A stretch of DNA of 6,659 nt from Deltaproteobacteria bacterium (GCA_031278835.1 JAITJP010000235.1:1-6659), one strand, 5' to 3'. Shown: positions 1 to 6,128, numbered from the stretch's first letter. A program made the numbers and translations. Notes: a model not told the origin generated them from the letters alone.

Positions 1-13
1 TTATAATTTAGAG

Positions 14-1123
14 TTAGAGTATTTTTTTGGTTGTTTTTCTGACCGTTATGACAAAAAAAGCCAGTCCTAAGATGATTAGGTGGACGATTGTGTATAAAAA
101 GACGGGCCAGACATTGCCGGCCAAAAAGATGGTTTTTAGCGAGGCCACGAAATAGCGGGCCGGGACCAGCCTGGTTATGGCTTGAAGAAATGTCGGCATG
201 GAGGAAATTTCGAAAATCACCCCGCTTAGGAGAAAGGTGGGCAAAAAGCCGGAAATAATGGCCAACTCGGCGGCGTGGTATTGGCTTTTGGTGACAGTTG
301 AAATTAAAAGTCCTTGGCCCAGGGCCGTTATGAGAAAAAAAGAACCAATGAGCATAAAGATTAAAAAACTGCCCTCAAAGGGAACGTCATAGTAGTAAAC
401 CGTTATCAGGTAGCAAAGTAGCATGGAAAAAATGGCCAAGAAAAAGTAGGTAATTAGTTTGGCCGTGATGATTTGATAGATTCCGGCCGGGGTGGCCATT
501 AAACTTTCCATGGTCCCGCGTTCCCATTCCCTGGCAATGACCAGGGCCGTCAAAATGATTCCGGTAATGGGCAGGATCACGGCCATGGAACCGGGCAGTA
601 GGTATTTTTGACTGTAAAGGCCGGGGTTATACCAGGCCCGTAATTCCAAGTCTATGAGCCCGGGGGCGGAAAAACCCTTTTCGGCCAAATAGGATTCTCG
701 CCAATTAAGGAGAGTCATTCGGGCGTAGGATCTGACCAAGGTGGCCGTGTTGCCGTCCGAACCGTCGGTAATGAGCGATATGGTGGTTTTTTGACCGGAG
801 ATTAGTTTTTGGGAAAAATCCGAGGGGATGATTATTAGGCCTTTTAAACGCGAAGCGATTATCTGGTCCTCGAATTCGCGAATGTCGCGGCCTGAAACGA
901 TTTTAAAAAATTTCGAATTGGAGAAAGCCGAAATAAGTGAAATTGAGTTGGGATCGTTTCCTGGCACCACCAGGCCTATTTTAAAGCTCCCCACGTCCAG
1001 GTTAATGCCGTAGCCAAAAATAAACAGTAAGACCAAGGGTAGAATCATGGTGGTAAAGATGGTGGCCGGGTCTCGCCCAACTTGAAGAAATTCTTTTTTG
1101 ATTAAAGCCTTTAAAATTCTCAT
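14..1123 (-). CDS. ABC-2 type efflux permease, YbhS-like
   Basis: Inner-membrane permease of an ABC-2 (DrrB/YbhS-YbhR) exporter, 369 aa, close to the usual 370-380 aa. Residues 5-19 (ALIKKEFLQVGRDPA) form the cytoplasmic N-terminal helix typical of the family. TM1 covers about residues 21-40. A large non-membrane domain follows (about 41-175), then a C-terminal bundle of about five membrane segments from residue 179 to 362. The family motif REWERGTMESLMATP lies at 198-212, in the cytoplasmic turn after the second membrane segment. The protein ends in a basic RKTTKK tail. The ATG is preceded by GGTGAG at 5-nt spacing. It lies 86 bp downstream of the double ATPase, so it should be co-transcribed and form the membrane path for that ATPase. 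In ybhGFSR-type operons a second permease follows; here the window ends 13 bp after the stop. The substrate cannot be read from sequence. Family assignment is confident; the YbhS equivalence rests on gene order. Confidence 0.93.
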   Translation of the reverse strand: MRILKALIKKEFLQVGRDPATIFTTMILPLVLLFIFGYGINLDVGSFKIGLVVPGNDPNSISLISAFSNSKFFKIVSGRDIREFEDQIIASRLKGLIIIPSDFSQKLISGQKTTISLITDGSDGNTATLVRSYARMTLLNWRESYLAEKGFSAPGLIDLELRAWYNPGLYSQKYLLPGSMAVILPITGIILTALVIAREWERGTMESLMATPAGIYQIITAKLITYFFLAIFSMLLCYLITVYYYDVPFEGSFLIFMLIGSFFLITALGQGLLISTVTKSQYHAAELAIISGFLPTFLLSGVIFEISSMPTFLQAITRLVPARYFVASLKTIFLAGNVWPVFLYTIVHLIILGLAFFVITVRKTTKKIL

Positions 1124-1141
1124 TTCGGCTCACCATTCAAG

Positions 1142-1157
1142 TTTTTTTTTGGGGGGG
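1142..1157. repeat. T9/G7 homopolymer block in operon spacer
   Basis: Nine T (1142-1150) are directly followed by seven G (1151-1157) on the plus strand, giving C7A9 in the mRNA sense. It sits 19-34 nt upstream of the permease ATG, just before its ribosome binding site. Such adjacent runs are prone to replication slippage (inference) and could also be an assembly error site. Confidence 0.75.
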
Positions 1158-1187
1158 AACTTGGTTTTTTGGGTTAACTAACCGGGC

Positions 1188-1224
1188 GGGCGGTTAGGCC
1201 TCTGGGCGGTTAGGCCTCTGGGCG
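1188..1224. repeat. 16-bp tandem duplication spanning the ATPase stop codon
   Basis: CGGTTAGGCCTCTGGG occurs at 1191-1206 and again at 1207-1222, with matching bases extending a little on both sides. The right-hand copy contains the TAA stop of the double ATPase (TTA at 1210-1212 on the plus strand). The left-hand copy repeats the same stop-containing segment in the spacer. A period of 16 is not a multiple of three, so the extra copy is outside the reading frame and leaves the protein unchanged. Confidence 0.9.
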
Positions 1225-2925
1225 TAAATTTGATCGGGCGATAAGTTCTATGAAGGCCTCCTCCATGGTGGGGTTGGGCAGAGCGGGGGATTTGGTCAGG
1301 TTTTTTAGCTGATCGGGAGTGCCCGAGGCCACGTCGCGGCCGCGGTAGATGAGGGTGATCAGGTCGCAGTTTTCGGCTTCTTCCATGAAATGGGTGGTGA
1401 TCATGACGGTCACGCCTTTGATGGCCAGCTGGTTTATGTGTAACCAAAACTCCCGTCTGGTCAGGGGGTCAACCCCGGAAGTGGGCTCGTCGAGAAACAA
1501 GACGTCGGGTTGGTGCGTTAGGGCGCAGGACAAGGCCAAGCGCTGTTTGAGGCCCAAAGGCAGTAAGCCGGCCTTTAGGTTAAAATAGGGGTAGAGATCA
1601 AAAACGTCTGCCATGAGCTCGATTTGTTCTTTTTGTTTGGCCCCAAAAAGCCCGTAGGCCCCGGAAAAGAAAGTTAGGTTTTGCCGGACGCTCAACTGGT
1701 CGTAGAGGGAAAACTTTTGGGCCATGTAACCCAGGTGACCGCGGGCCTGGGTGGGGCTGGTGGCCAGACTATGGCCGGCGATTTTGGCCTGGCCCAGGGT
1801 GGGTTTTATCAGGCCGCACATCATCTTGAAGGTGGTCGATTTCCCGGCCCCGTTGGGCCCCAAAAGGCCAAAGATATGGCCCCGTTTGATTTGGAAAGAA
1901 TAGTCATCCACGGCCGTGAAGTCGCCAAAACGTTTGGTCAGGTGAATGGCCTCGACCACCACGGCCCCGTCATTTGGTTTGTTGGCCATTCGGGCGGCCA
2001 GGGCCGATTGCCCCAGGGTCGGCCCGCCCAGGATATCGATAAAGGCGTCCTCGAAGGTGGCTTTTTTGTTGACCCAGGGGCCCAGTTGGGCCGGCGGGGC
2101 TTGGTTGGCCTTGGTCACGATTTTTATGTCTCCGCCCTGGATGAGGCCGTCCATAACCAAGCCGTCCTTTAAAAGGTCCATTAAGGTTTGCCGGCGCCGG
2201 GATTCCTTAAGGCCGCTTAGGACAAATGAACGATTGTTGACCCGATCCAGGGCTTGATCCGGGGAGCCGAGGTAAAGGGCCTGACCTTGGTGCAGCAAAA
2301 TTACCGTGGAGCATTTTTCGGCCTCGTCCAAATAGGAAGTGCCCCAGACCACGGTCAGCCCGTCTTGGGCCAGCTTGGTCACCATTTTCCATAATTCCCG
2401 CCGGGAAAGGGGATCGACCCCCACGCTTGGCTCATCGAGTAAAAGTAATTCCGGGGTGGCGATTAAAACGCAGGCCAGGCCAAGTTTTTGTTTCATGCCG
2501 CCGGAGAGTTTTCCGGCCAAACGGCCCTGAAATTTTGCCAAATCGGTGAAGGCCAAAAGTTGGGCCAAGCGCTCCTGGCGCTCGTTTTTGGGCGAGTTTC
2601 TCAGATCGGCGTAGAGATTCATGTTTTCCAAGACGGTAAGATCTTCGTAGAGGCCGAACTTTTGGGGCATATAGCCGGTAATGGCTTGGATCTGGTCGGC
2701 TTGGTGGCGGCTATCAAAACCTTTTACGGTAATGGAGCCCCGGTCCGGGTCCATTAGGCCAATAAGTAAACGCAGTAGGGTGGTTTTTCCGGAGCCGTCC
2801 GGCCCCACCAAACCGACCATCTGGCCCGGCTCGATTTGAATTTCCAGGTTATCCAAGGCGGGCTTGGCCGCCCCTTTAAAGGTCTTGGAGAGCCCCCGGG
2901 CCAGTATGAAAGGCCCCTTGGTCAA
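1210..2925 (-). CDS. Tandem-NBD ABC exporter ATPase, YbhF-like
   Basis: Cytoplasmic ATPase with two fused nucleotide-binding domains, 571 aa, the usual size of YbhF-type proteins. NBD1: Walker A GPDGSGKTT at 41-49, Q-loop Gln88, signature LSGGMKQK at 140-147, Walker B LLLLDEP at 160-166, and Ser197 where the H-loop His normally sits. NBD2: Walker A GPNGAGKST at 356-364, Gln403, degenerate signature LPLGLKQR at 455-462, Walker B VLFLDEP at 475-481, H-loop His512. SGVDPLTRREFW at 483-494 is typical of this family. The start is TTG, preceded by AGGAG at 8-nt spacing; no ATG lies near the beginning of the frame. The TTGA overlap with the adaptor stop indicates translational coupling. It powers the permease or permeases encoded downstream. 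From memory, the non-canonical residues are family features rather than damage. Confidence 0.95.
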   Translation of the reverse strand: MTKGPFILARGLSKTFKGAAKPALDNLEIQIEPGQMVGLVGPDGSGKTTLLRLLIGLMDPDRGSITVKGFDSRHQADQIQAITGYMPQKFGLYEDLTVLENMNLYADLRNSPKNERQERLAQLLAFTDLAKFQGRLAGKLSGGMKQKLGLACVLIATPELLLLDEPSVGVDPLSRRELWKMVTKLAQDGLTVVWGTSYLDEAEKCSTVILLHQGQALYLGSPDQALDRVNNRSFVLSGLKESRRRQTLMDLLKDGLVMDGLIQGGDIKIVTKANQAPPAQLGPWVNKKATFEDAFIDILGGPTLGQSALAARMANKPNDGAVVVEAIHLTKRFGDFTAVDDYSFQIKRGHIFGLLGPNGAGKSTTFKMMCGLIKPTLGQAKIAGHSLATSPTQARGHLGYMAQKFSLYDQLSVRQNLTFFSGAYGLFGAKQKEQIELMADVFDLYPYFNLKAGLLPLGLKQRLALSCALTHQPDVLFLDEPTSGVDPLTRREFWLHINQLAIKGVTVMITTHFMEEAENCDLITLIYRGRDVASGTPDQLKNLTKSPALPNPTMEEAFIELIARSNLRPEA

Positions 2926-3758
2926 GGGGTCCGCTCCTCAATCATTTCCACGGTCACGGGCATGCCTTGTCTTAAGCCCTGATCGGGATTGGCGACGGCG
3001 ATCCTTAAGCGGTAAACCAAATTAGTCCTTAGGCTGGGCGTCTCCACGGTTTTGGGAGTAAACTCGGCCTTGGGCGAGATAAAACCGACTTGTCCCAAGT
3101 AATGGCCGCCGGAATCGGTTTTGACCCGGACTTTTTGGCCGGACTGGATGCGGCCCAGATCCGGCTCGTCCAGGTAGGCCCTGACCCAAACCAGCTGGTC
3201 AAGACTTATGGAATAAACCGTTTGCCCGGCGGCCACCACGGCCCCGGGCTCCAAAACCCTGGTTAAGACCGTGCCCGGGCTGGGGCTTATTAGGCTTGAA
3301 TCGTTTAAATTGGTCTGGGCTTGAACGACTAAGGCCTGGGCCGTGTCGACTTTGGCCTTGATTTCATCCCGGGCGGCCAAGGCGTCGTCGTAATCGCTTT
3401 GGGAGACGGATTTGTTTCGCAGTAAGCTCGACAAGCGCTCGAATTTTTTTTCAGCGTTAACCAAGGCGGCCTGGCTTTCCCTAAGCTGGGCCCTTCTCAC
3501 GGCCAGTTCGTCGGCCAAGGGTTTTTGATCCAAACTGGCCACGACTTTGCCCGCTTGGACTCGATCCCCTTCCTCCAAGGCCATCTCGGCCAAGCGGCCC
3601 GGAACTCTAAAAGCCAAAGTTAGTTCCCTGATGTCCACGTTTCCGTAAAGGACCAGTGGTTTGGAGATTCGGTCGAGCTTGGCCTTTCGATCTTTGTACC
3701 AAAAGGCGGCCACGGCCAGAACCATGACCAAAACTATGGCGATGACTTTAGCTTTCAT
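2922..3758 (-). CDS. HlyD/YbhG-like periplasmic adaptor of ABC exporter
   Basis: Membrane-fusion (periplasmic adaptor) protein, 278 aa, which I recall as shorter than the roughly 330 aa of E. coli YbhG. Residues 4-20 are one hydrophobic membrane anchor after a short basic start, with no lipobox cysteine. A lipoyl-type half (about 36-79, with VPGRLAEMALEEGDRV) leads into a helical hairpin rich in Ala, Gln, Glu and Lys (about 80-152). The second lipoyl half follows (SPSPGTVLTRVLEPGAVV, from 158), then a beta-barrel domain with the AEFTPKTVET segment at 231-240 that is characteristic of the YbhG group. The short helical hairpin probably accounts for the smaller size. The ATG has a GAAAGG at 4-nt spacing. 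As first gene of the operon it should bridge the inner-membrane pump to an outer-membrane TolC-like channel, which is not encoded here. Confidence 0.93.
   Translation of the reverse strand: MKAKVIAIVLVMVLAVAAFWYKDRKAKLDRISKPLVLYGNVDIRELTLAFRVPGRLAEMALEEGDRVQAGKVVASLDQKPLADELAVRRAQLRESQAALVNAEKKFERLSSLLRNKSVSQSDYDDALAARDEIKAKVDTAQALVVQAQTNLNDSSLISPSPGTVLTRVLEPGAVVAAGQTVYSISLDQLVWVRAYLDEPDLGRIQSGQKVRVKTDSGGHYLGQVGFISPKAEFTPKTVETPSLRTNLVYRLRIAVANPDQGLRQGMPVTVEMIEERTP
2934..2938 (-). promoter_or_regulatory. Shine-Dalgarno that fixes a TTG start
   Basis: AGGAG in the mRNA sense lies 8 nt before the TTG at 2925-2923, inside the end of the adaptor gene. It supports the TTG as the true start of the double ATPase, with the 4-bp TTGA overlap. 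Confidence 0.75.
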
Positions 3759-3775
3759 TTGGCCTTTCGCGGTGA

Positions 3776-3880
3776 AAAATTATTAAAAATTTAATAAAAT
3801 AAATGTCCTTTACATACTTAAAAAACTAAAATATAGTTAAGCTATGAAACAAATATCTTTTTTCTTTAGCTTAATTATAA
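3776..3880 (-). promoter_or_regulatory. AT-rich probable promoter region of the efflux operon
   Basis: This stretch directly before the adaptor gene is far richer in A and T than its surroundings, as expected for a promoter. No good -35/-10 pair was found; TTAACT (3840-3835) with TATGTA (3816-3811) at 18-nt spacing is the best and is weak. Two inverted repeats lie inside: TTATTAAA-AA-TTTAATAA at 3780-3797, and TTAAGCT / AGCTTAA at 3837-3843 and 3868-3874. Either could be a repressor site. The E. coli counterpart is controlled by the TetR-type CecR; no regulator gene is present here. Confidence 0.45.
3780..3797. promoter_or_regulatory. Possible operator: 8-2-8 inverted repeat before the efflux operon
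   Basis: Perfect 8-bp arms TTATTAAA and TTTAATAA with a 2-bp centre end 21 nt upstream of the adaptor ATG, just before its ribosome binding site. The position suits a repressor site or a weak mRNA hairpin. The all-A/T arms make a chance palindrome fairly likely in this AT-rich stretch. Confidence 0.3.
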
Positions 3881-3915
3881 GGGAATTTCCCCTTGGCGTC
3901 AAACCACTTAGCCAT

Positions 3916-3929
3916 CTTGTCCTGACAAG
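3916..3929. repeat. 6-2-6 inverted repeat CTTGTC-CT-GACAAG
   Basis: Perfect 6-bp arms with a 2-bp centre, about 160 bp upstream of the adaptor start and on the upstream side of the AT-rich promoter stretch. The size and position would suit a dimeric regulator, but no factor can be named. Confidence 0.3.
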
Positions 3930-4246
3930 CCCAACCAAACCGATGACCTTAGAGTTTTTTTCTACCTTTGATGGTCCCAAAAGCCCCAAAAGACTTGCCC
4001 TCAAAAGGGCCCCGCTCTAAGCTAGAGGCCATCATGGATAAAAATGTCCGAGGCCGGGCGGCCCTTTTTTGACCAAGGCCAATCTTGGCCCTGGGGCCCT
4101 CATATGGCCCGTTTCCCGAAACCCCCCCCAAATAACCAGGGCCCGGCCCCTGAAAGGTCACCAGGGGCTGATTTGAGCCCTTTATGGGGCTATTTTGGGA
4201 GGGGATCTAAGTCCCTTTTTGACCCGGCCAAAAAAATTAACGAAAC

Positions 4247-4280
4247 AAAAAAAACGGCCCAGCCCCAGGGGCCCTTTTTT
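4247..4280. terminator. Bidirectional-terminator-like hairpin with A8/T6 flanks
   Basis: GGCCC (4256-4260) pairs with GGGCC (4269-4273) around an 8-nt loop. The plus strand has A8 before it (4247-4254) and T6 after it (4275-4280), so either strand shows a GC stem followed by a T run. On the minus strand it would be a second terminator about 37 bp beyond the nested hairpin that ends the methyltransferase gene. The stem is short, so efficiency is uncertain. Confidence 0.45.
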
Positions 4281-4316
4281 GGGGACACCCTTAAGCCGGC
4301 CGCTCCAAGGGAAGCG

Positions 4317-4374
4317 AAAAAGTCCCAGGCCAGTTCCCAGGGGAGTAAAAACTCCCAGAGGGAACTAGGCTGGG
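4317..4374 (-). terminator. Nested-hairpin intrinsic terminator of the methyltransferase gene
   Basis: Twelve bases after the TAA on the minus strand, an outer stem pairs 4360-4374 with 4324-4338 (13 of 15 positions, including a perfect AGTTCCC/GGGAACT core). It encloses a complete second hairpin, GGGAGT-TTTT-ACTCCC (4356-4341). The outer stem is followed by AC and then T5 (4321-4317). Position, orientation and T run all fit factor-independent termination of the upstream gene. Confidence 0.75.
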
Positions 4375-4385
4375 CTGGTGGGGTT

Positions 4386-5813
4386 TTAGGACAGGGCTTT
4401 GACGGCGGCCTTCATGAGGGCCTCGAGTTCTTTTTGGGCCTCCGGGCTGATGGGGCTCTCCCGTGGATCGGCCGCCTTGATTTTTTGGAACTTTTCCTCG
4501 GCCCGGTCCAGGATGGTGCTGGGGTTTTCCAGCCAGTTGGACAGAGTGGGGCAGTTCATGAGCTCGGGCCGGTGGTGTTTTTCTTTTCTGAGGTATTTTA
4601 TGGTGAGTTTGCTGCTTAAATACTCACCCTTGTCCTTTTGCTCGATGATGTCCTCCACGGCCAGGCTTTCCGGGGTGATATTTATTCCCAGCATAAAGGC
4701 CTTTAAATAATCGAGGATCTCGTCGATTAGGATGAGCGAGTGGTGGCTGTAAAGGTTGCCGCACTCCAGGGAGCCGGCCCCAACCTGGAAGGTCACCCCG
4801 GTCAAAAGGCCCATTAGGATGTTTATGCCGTATTGGAACAAAACTTGGTGGGGCTGACAATCGCCGGAAAGGAGGGTGTTGGCTAGACTGGGTAGGCCAT
4901 AGTGGGCGCTCATTTGAGCCCCGGCCGCGGCCATGGCCATGATTTCCGGAGAATGGGTCAGGCTGATTCCGGTTTTCATGTCCAGATACTGAAACAAGGT
5001 GTAATACCACTGGCCCAAACCGGGGCAAAGGGCTTGACAGAGACTGACCGCTCCCAAAAACTCCGCCGTCATCTGGGTCATGCAACCGGCCAAGGTGTAA
5101 GGGGCGCTGCCCCCGACCAGGACGGTCAAGGGGGTCATGACGTTGACCCCGTATTGGCCGCACAGGATAAGCCGATCGATCTCGTCGGCCGGGAAGCGTA
5201 AAGGGGCGATGACGCAAAAAATGCTGCTTAAAATGGGCCTTTTTCTTAAGTTCTCCACTCCGCCCACGGTGGCCGCGGCCATTTCAAGCTCGTATTTAAG
5301 ATGGGCGGCCCCGGTGGTCAGACACCAAAAATGCTTTTCAGTGTTTTCCAAAACCAGTTTGGCCGTGGCCACGTCATAGGTGGCTACCTCCAAATCGCTC
5401 GGGGTCATGGTGCTGGGGGCGTTTATGTGGGGCAGGTGATTGACCAGCCTAATCGAGTCCACGGTGTCGGCCACGGTCAGGGGCCGGGCTTGGCAAGTTC
5501 TCATGTCGTAAAAAGAAAAGGGCCCCCCGCCTTGCCTGGAGTAATAATTGCCCAACTTCATGGTCATGTCGTTTTCGCTCTTCCTGGCCGCGCACAAAAA
5601 CTCCCTGGGTGCCTTGGCCAAAAGCTTTTCCACGGTGGCCTTGGGCAGAAAAACCCTTTTTCGATCCTCTGAAACGAGGCCCCCATAAGCGCTTAAAGCT
5701 TCCTGAGCCTTGGGATGATCGATGGCCAGCCCGGCCTTAGCCAAAACCTCCAGGGCCGCCTCGTGGATTTGTTCAACCTGGTCCGGGCTTAAGGGATTGT
5801 ATATCGGGAACAT
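4386..5813 (-). CDS. MttB-family (COG5598) corrinoid methyltransferase, non-pyrrolysine type
   Basis: Member of the trimethylamine methyltransferase superfamily, 475 aa against about 480-495 aa for the family. These cytoplasmic TIM-barrel enzymes move a methyl group from a quaternary or tertiary amine to the Co(I) of a partner corrinoid protein. Family hallmarks: N-terminal LSPDQVEQIHEAALEVLAKAG (8-28), GGPFSFYDMRTCQARPLT (96-113), MTPLTVLVGGSAPYTLAG (226-243), an AAGAQMSAHYGLPS stretch (296-309), VGAGSLECGNL (344-354), and a C-terminal YLRKEKHHRPEL followed by a charged helix. The frame is open throughout with no internal TAG, so it is not a pyrrolysine-containing TMA enzyme. It resembles the non-Pyl group that includes glycine-betaine, proline-betaine and carnitine demethylases; the substrate cannot be assigned. 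AGGAGG lies 9 nt before the ATG. No corrinoid protein, reductive activator or transporter gene adjoins it, and it appears monocistronic. Confidence 0.93.
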   Translation of the reverse strand: MFPIYNPLSPDQVEQIHEAALEVLAKAGLAIDHPKAQEALSAYGGLVSEDRKRVFLPKATVEKLLAKAPREFLCAARKSENDMTMKLGNYYSRQGGGPFSFYDMRTCQARPLTVADTVDSIRLVNHLPHINAPSTMTPSDLEVATYDVATAKLVLENTEKHFWCLTTGAAHLKYELEMAAATVGGVENLRKRPILSSIFCVIAPLRFPADEIDRLILCGQYGVNVMTPLTVLVGGSAPYTLAGCMTQMTAEFLGAVSLCQALCPGLGQWYYTLFQYLDMKTGISLTHSPEIMAMAAAGAQMSAHYGLPSLANTLLSGDCQPHQVLFQYGINILMGLLTGVTFQVGAGSLECGNLYSHHSLILIDEILDYLKAFMLGINITPESLAVEDIIEQKDKGEYLSSKLTIKYLRKEKHHRPELMNCPTLSNWLENPSTILDRAEEKFQKIKAADPRESPISPEAQKELEALMKAAVKALS

Positions 5814-5822
5814 AAGAACTTG

Positions 5823-5828
5823 CCTCCT
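5823..5828 (-). promoter_or_regulatory. Strong Shine-Dalgarno AGGAGG
   Basis: A full AGGAGG (CCTCCT on the plus strand) ends 9 nt before the ATG at 5813-5811. It fixes the start of the methyltransferase and suggests efficient translation, unlike the weaker site of the adaptor gene. Confidence 0.85.
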
Positions 5829-5890
5829 AAGGAAATCTATCTAAGGCTTTGCTATTTACCCAGCCCAAAAATTGAGAGCCGAGCGCTTTA

Positions 5891-5976
5891 TTTTTTGGCC
5901 CCAGGTCAGGGCTCAAAAAATGAAAAAAAAATCTGACTAAGGGAGCCCTGGCCCACCTGAGCCAAGGCCTAAAAAA
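5891..5976. repeat. Nested imperfect hairpin with T6/A7 flanks
   Basis: CAGGGCTC (5907-5914) pairs with GAGCCCTG (5943-5950). CAGGT (5902-5906) then pairs with ACCTG (5955-5959), and TTTTTTGGCC (5891-5900) with GGCC-T-AAAAAA (5966-5976). Three nested stems bring together about 85 nt. Its far end lies about 80-165 nt from the methyltransferase start, a plausible place for a leader structure. Confidence 0.5.
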
Positions 5977-5998
5977 ATATTTTTTGGCCTTTTTTTTA
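5964..5998 (+). terminator. AT-centred hairpin AAGGCC/GGCCTT with T-tract
   Basis: AAGGCC (5964-5969) pairs with GGCCTT (5986-5991), and A6 (5972-5977) with T6 (5980-5985) inside it, leaving a 2-nt turn. A T run continues to 5998 on the plus strand, giving it the look of a plus-strand terminator although no plus-strand gene precedes it. It shares its left arm with the larger hairpin starting at 5891, so the two folds exclude each other. Confidence 0.4.
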
Positions 5999-6065
5999 GA
6001 AAAACTGGCCCAAACTAGCAAGCTTTTTCGGCTAAGCCGGCTATGGTTTAAAAACTCAAAAGCCC

Positions 6066-6128
6066 AAAAAACTGGCCCCCTGACCAGCCCCAAGGACCGG
6101 CCCGGCCGGGCCAGGCCTGGTCAGGGGG
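6066..6128 (-). terminator. 12-bp stem enclosing a 14-bp palindrome, T6 on minus side
   Basis: CCCCCTGACCAG (6076-6087) is the exact inverse complement of CTGGTCAGGGGG (6117-6128). The 29-nt loop contains the perfect 14-bp palindrome GGCCCGGCCGGGCC (6099-6112), and CCAGGCCTGG at 6111-6120 is another. On the minus strand the stem is followed after four bases by T6 (6071-6066), as in a terminator. No gene on that strand ends nearby inside the window, so it may end a small RNA or a transcript from beyond the right edge. Confidence 0.55.

Larger units (their letters stand above)
3898..4316. other. Non-coding spacer with repeated GGCC/T-tract hairpins
   Basis: No gene is supported here. The stretch between the efflux promoter and the methyltransferase terminator holds short GC-rich hairpins. 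Examples are CTCTA-AGC-TAGAG at 4015-4027, GGCCAA-TC-TTGGCC at 4077-4090 and GGCC-GGGC-GGCC followed by C and T6 at 4052-4070. A near-repeat of CCC-T(5-6)-GACC occurs at 4062-4074 and 4213-4223. GGGCT, AGCCC and GGGCT at 4165-4169, 4176-4180 and 4187-4191 could form two mutually exclusive hairpins. These look like a patchwork of terminators or decayed repeats. Confidence 0.5.

Noticed and set aside
1681..2172. 163-codon plus-strand open frame
   Set aside because: It is entirely antisense to the double ATPase, whose Walker, Q-loop and signature motifs lie on the minus strand.
4044..4619. 191-codon plus-strand open frame
   Set aside because: More than a third of it is antisense to the well-supported methyltransferase gene. 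The rest is low-complexity Pro/Gly/Lys text with no family resemblance and no ribosome binding site.
4624..5217. 197-codon minus-strand open frame in another phase of the methyltransferase gene
   Set aside because: It is rich in Pro, Arg, Gly and His with no recognisable domain, and is a shadow frame of the MttB-family gene.
4386..5813. Pyrrolysine-containing trimethylamine methyltransferase
   Set aside because: The full-length frame contains no TAG codon and ends at TAA, so the defining amber readthrough is absent.
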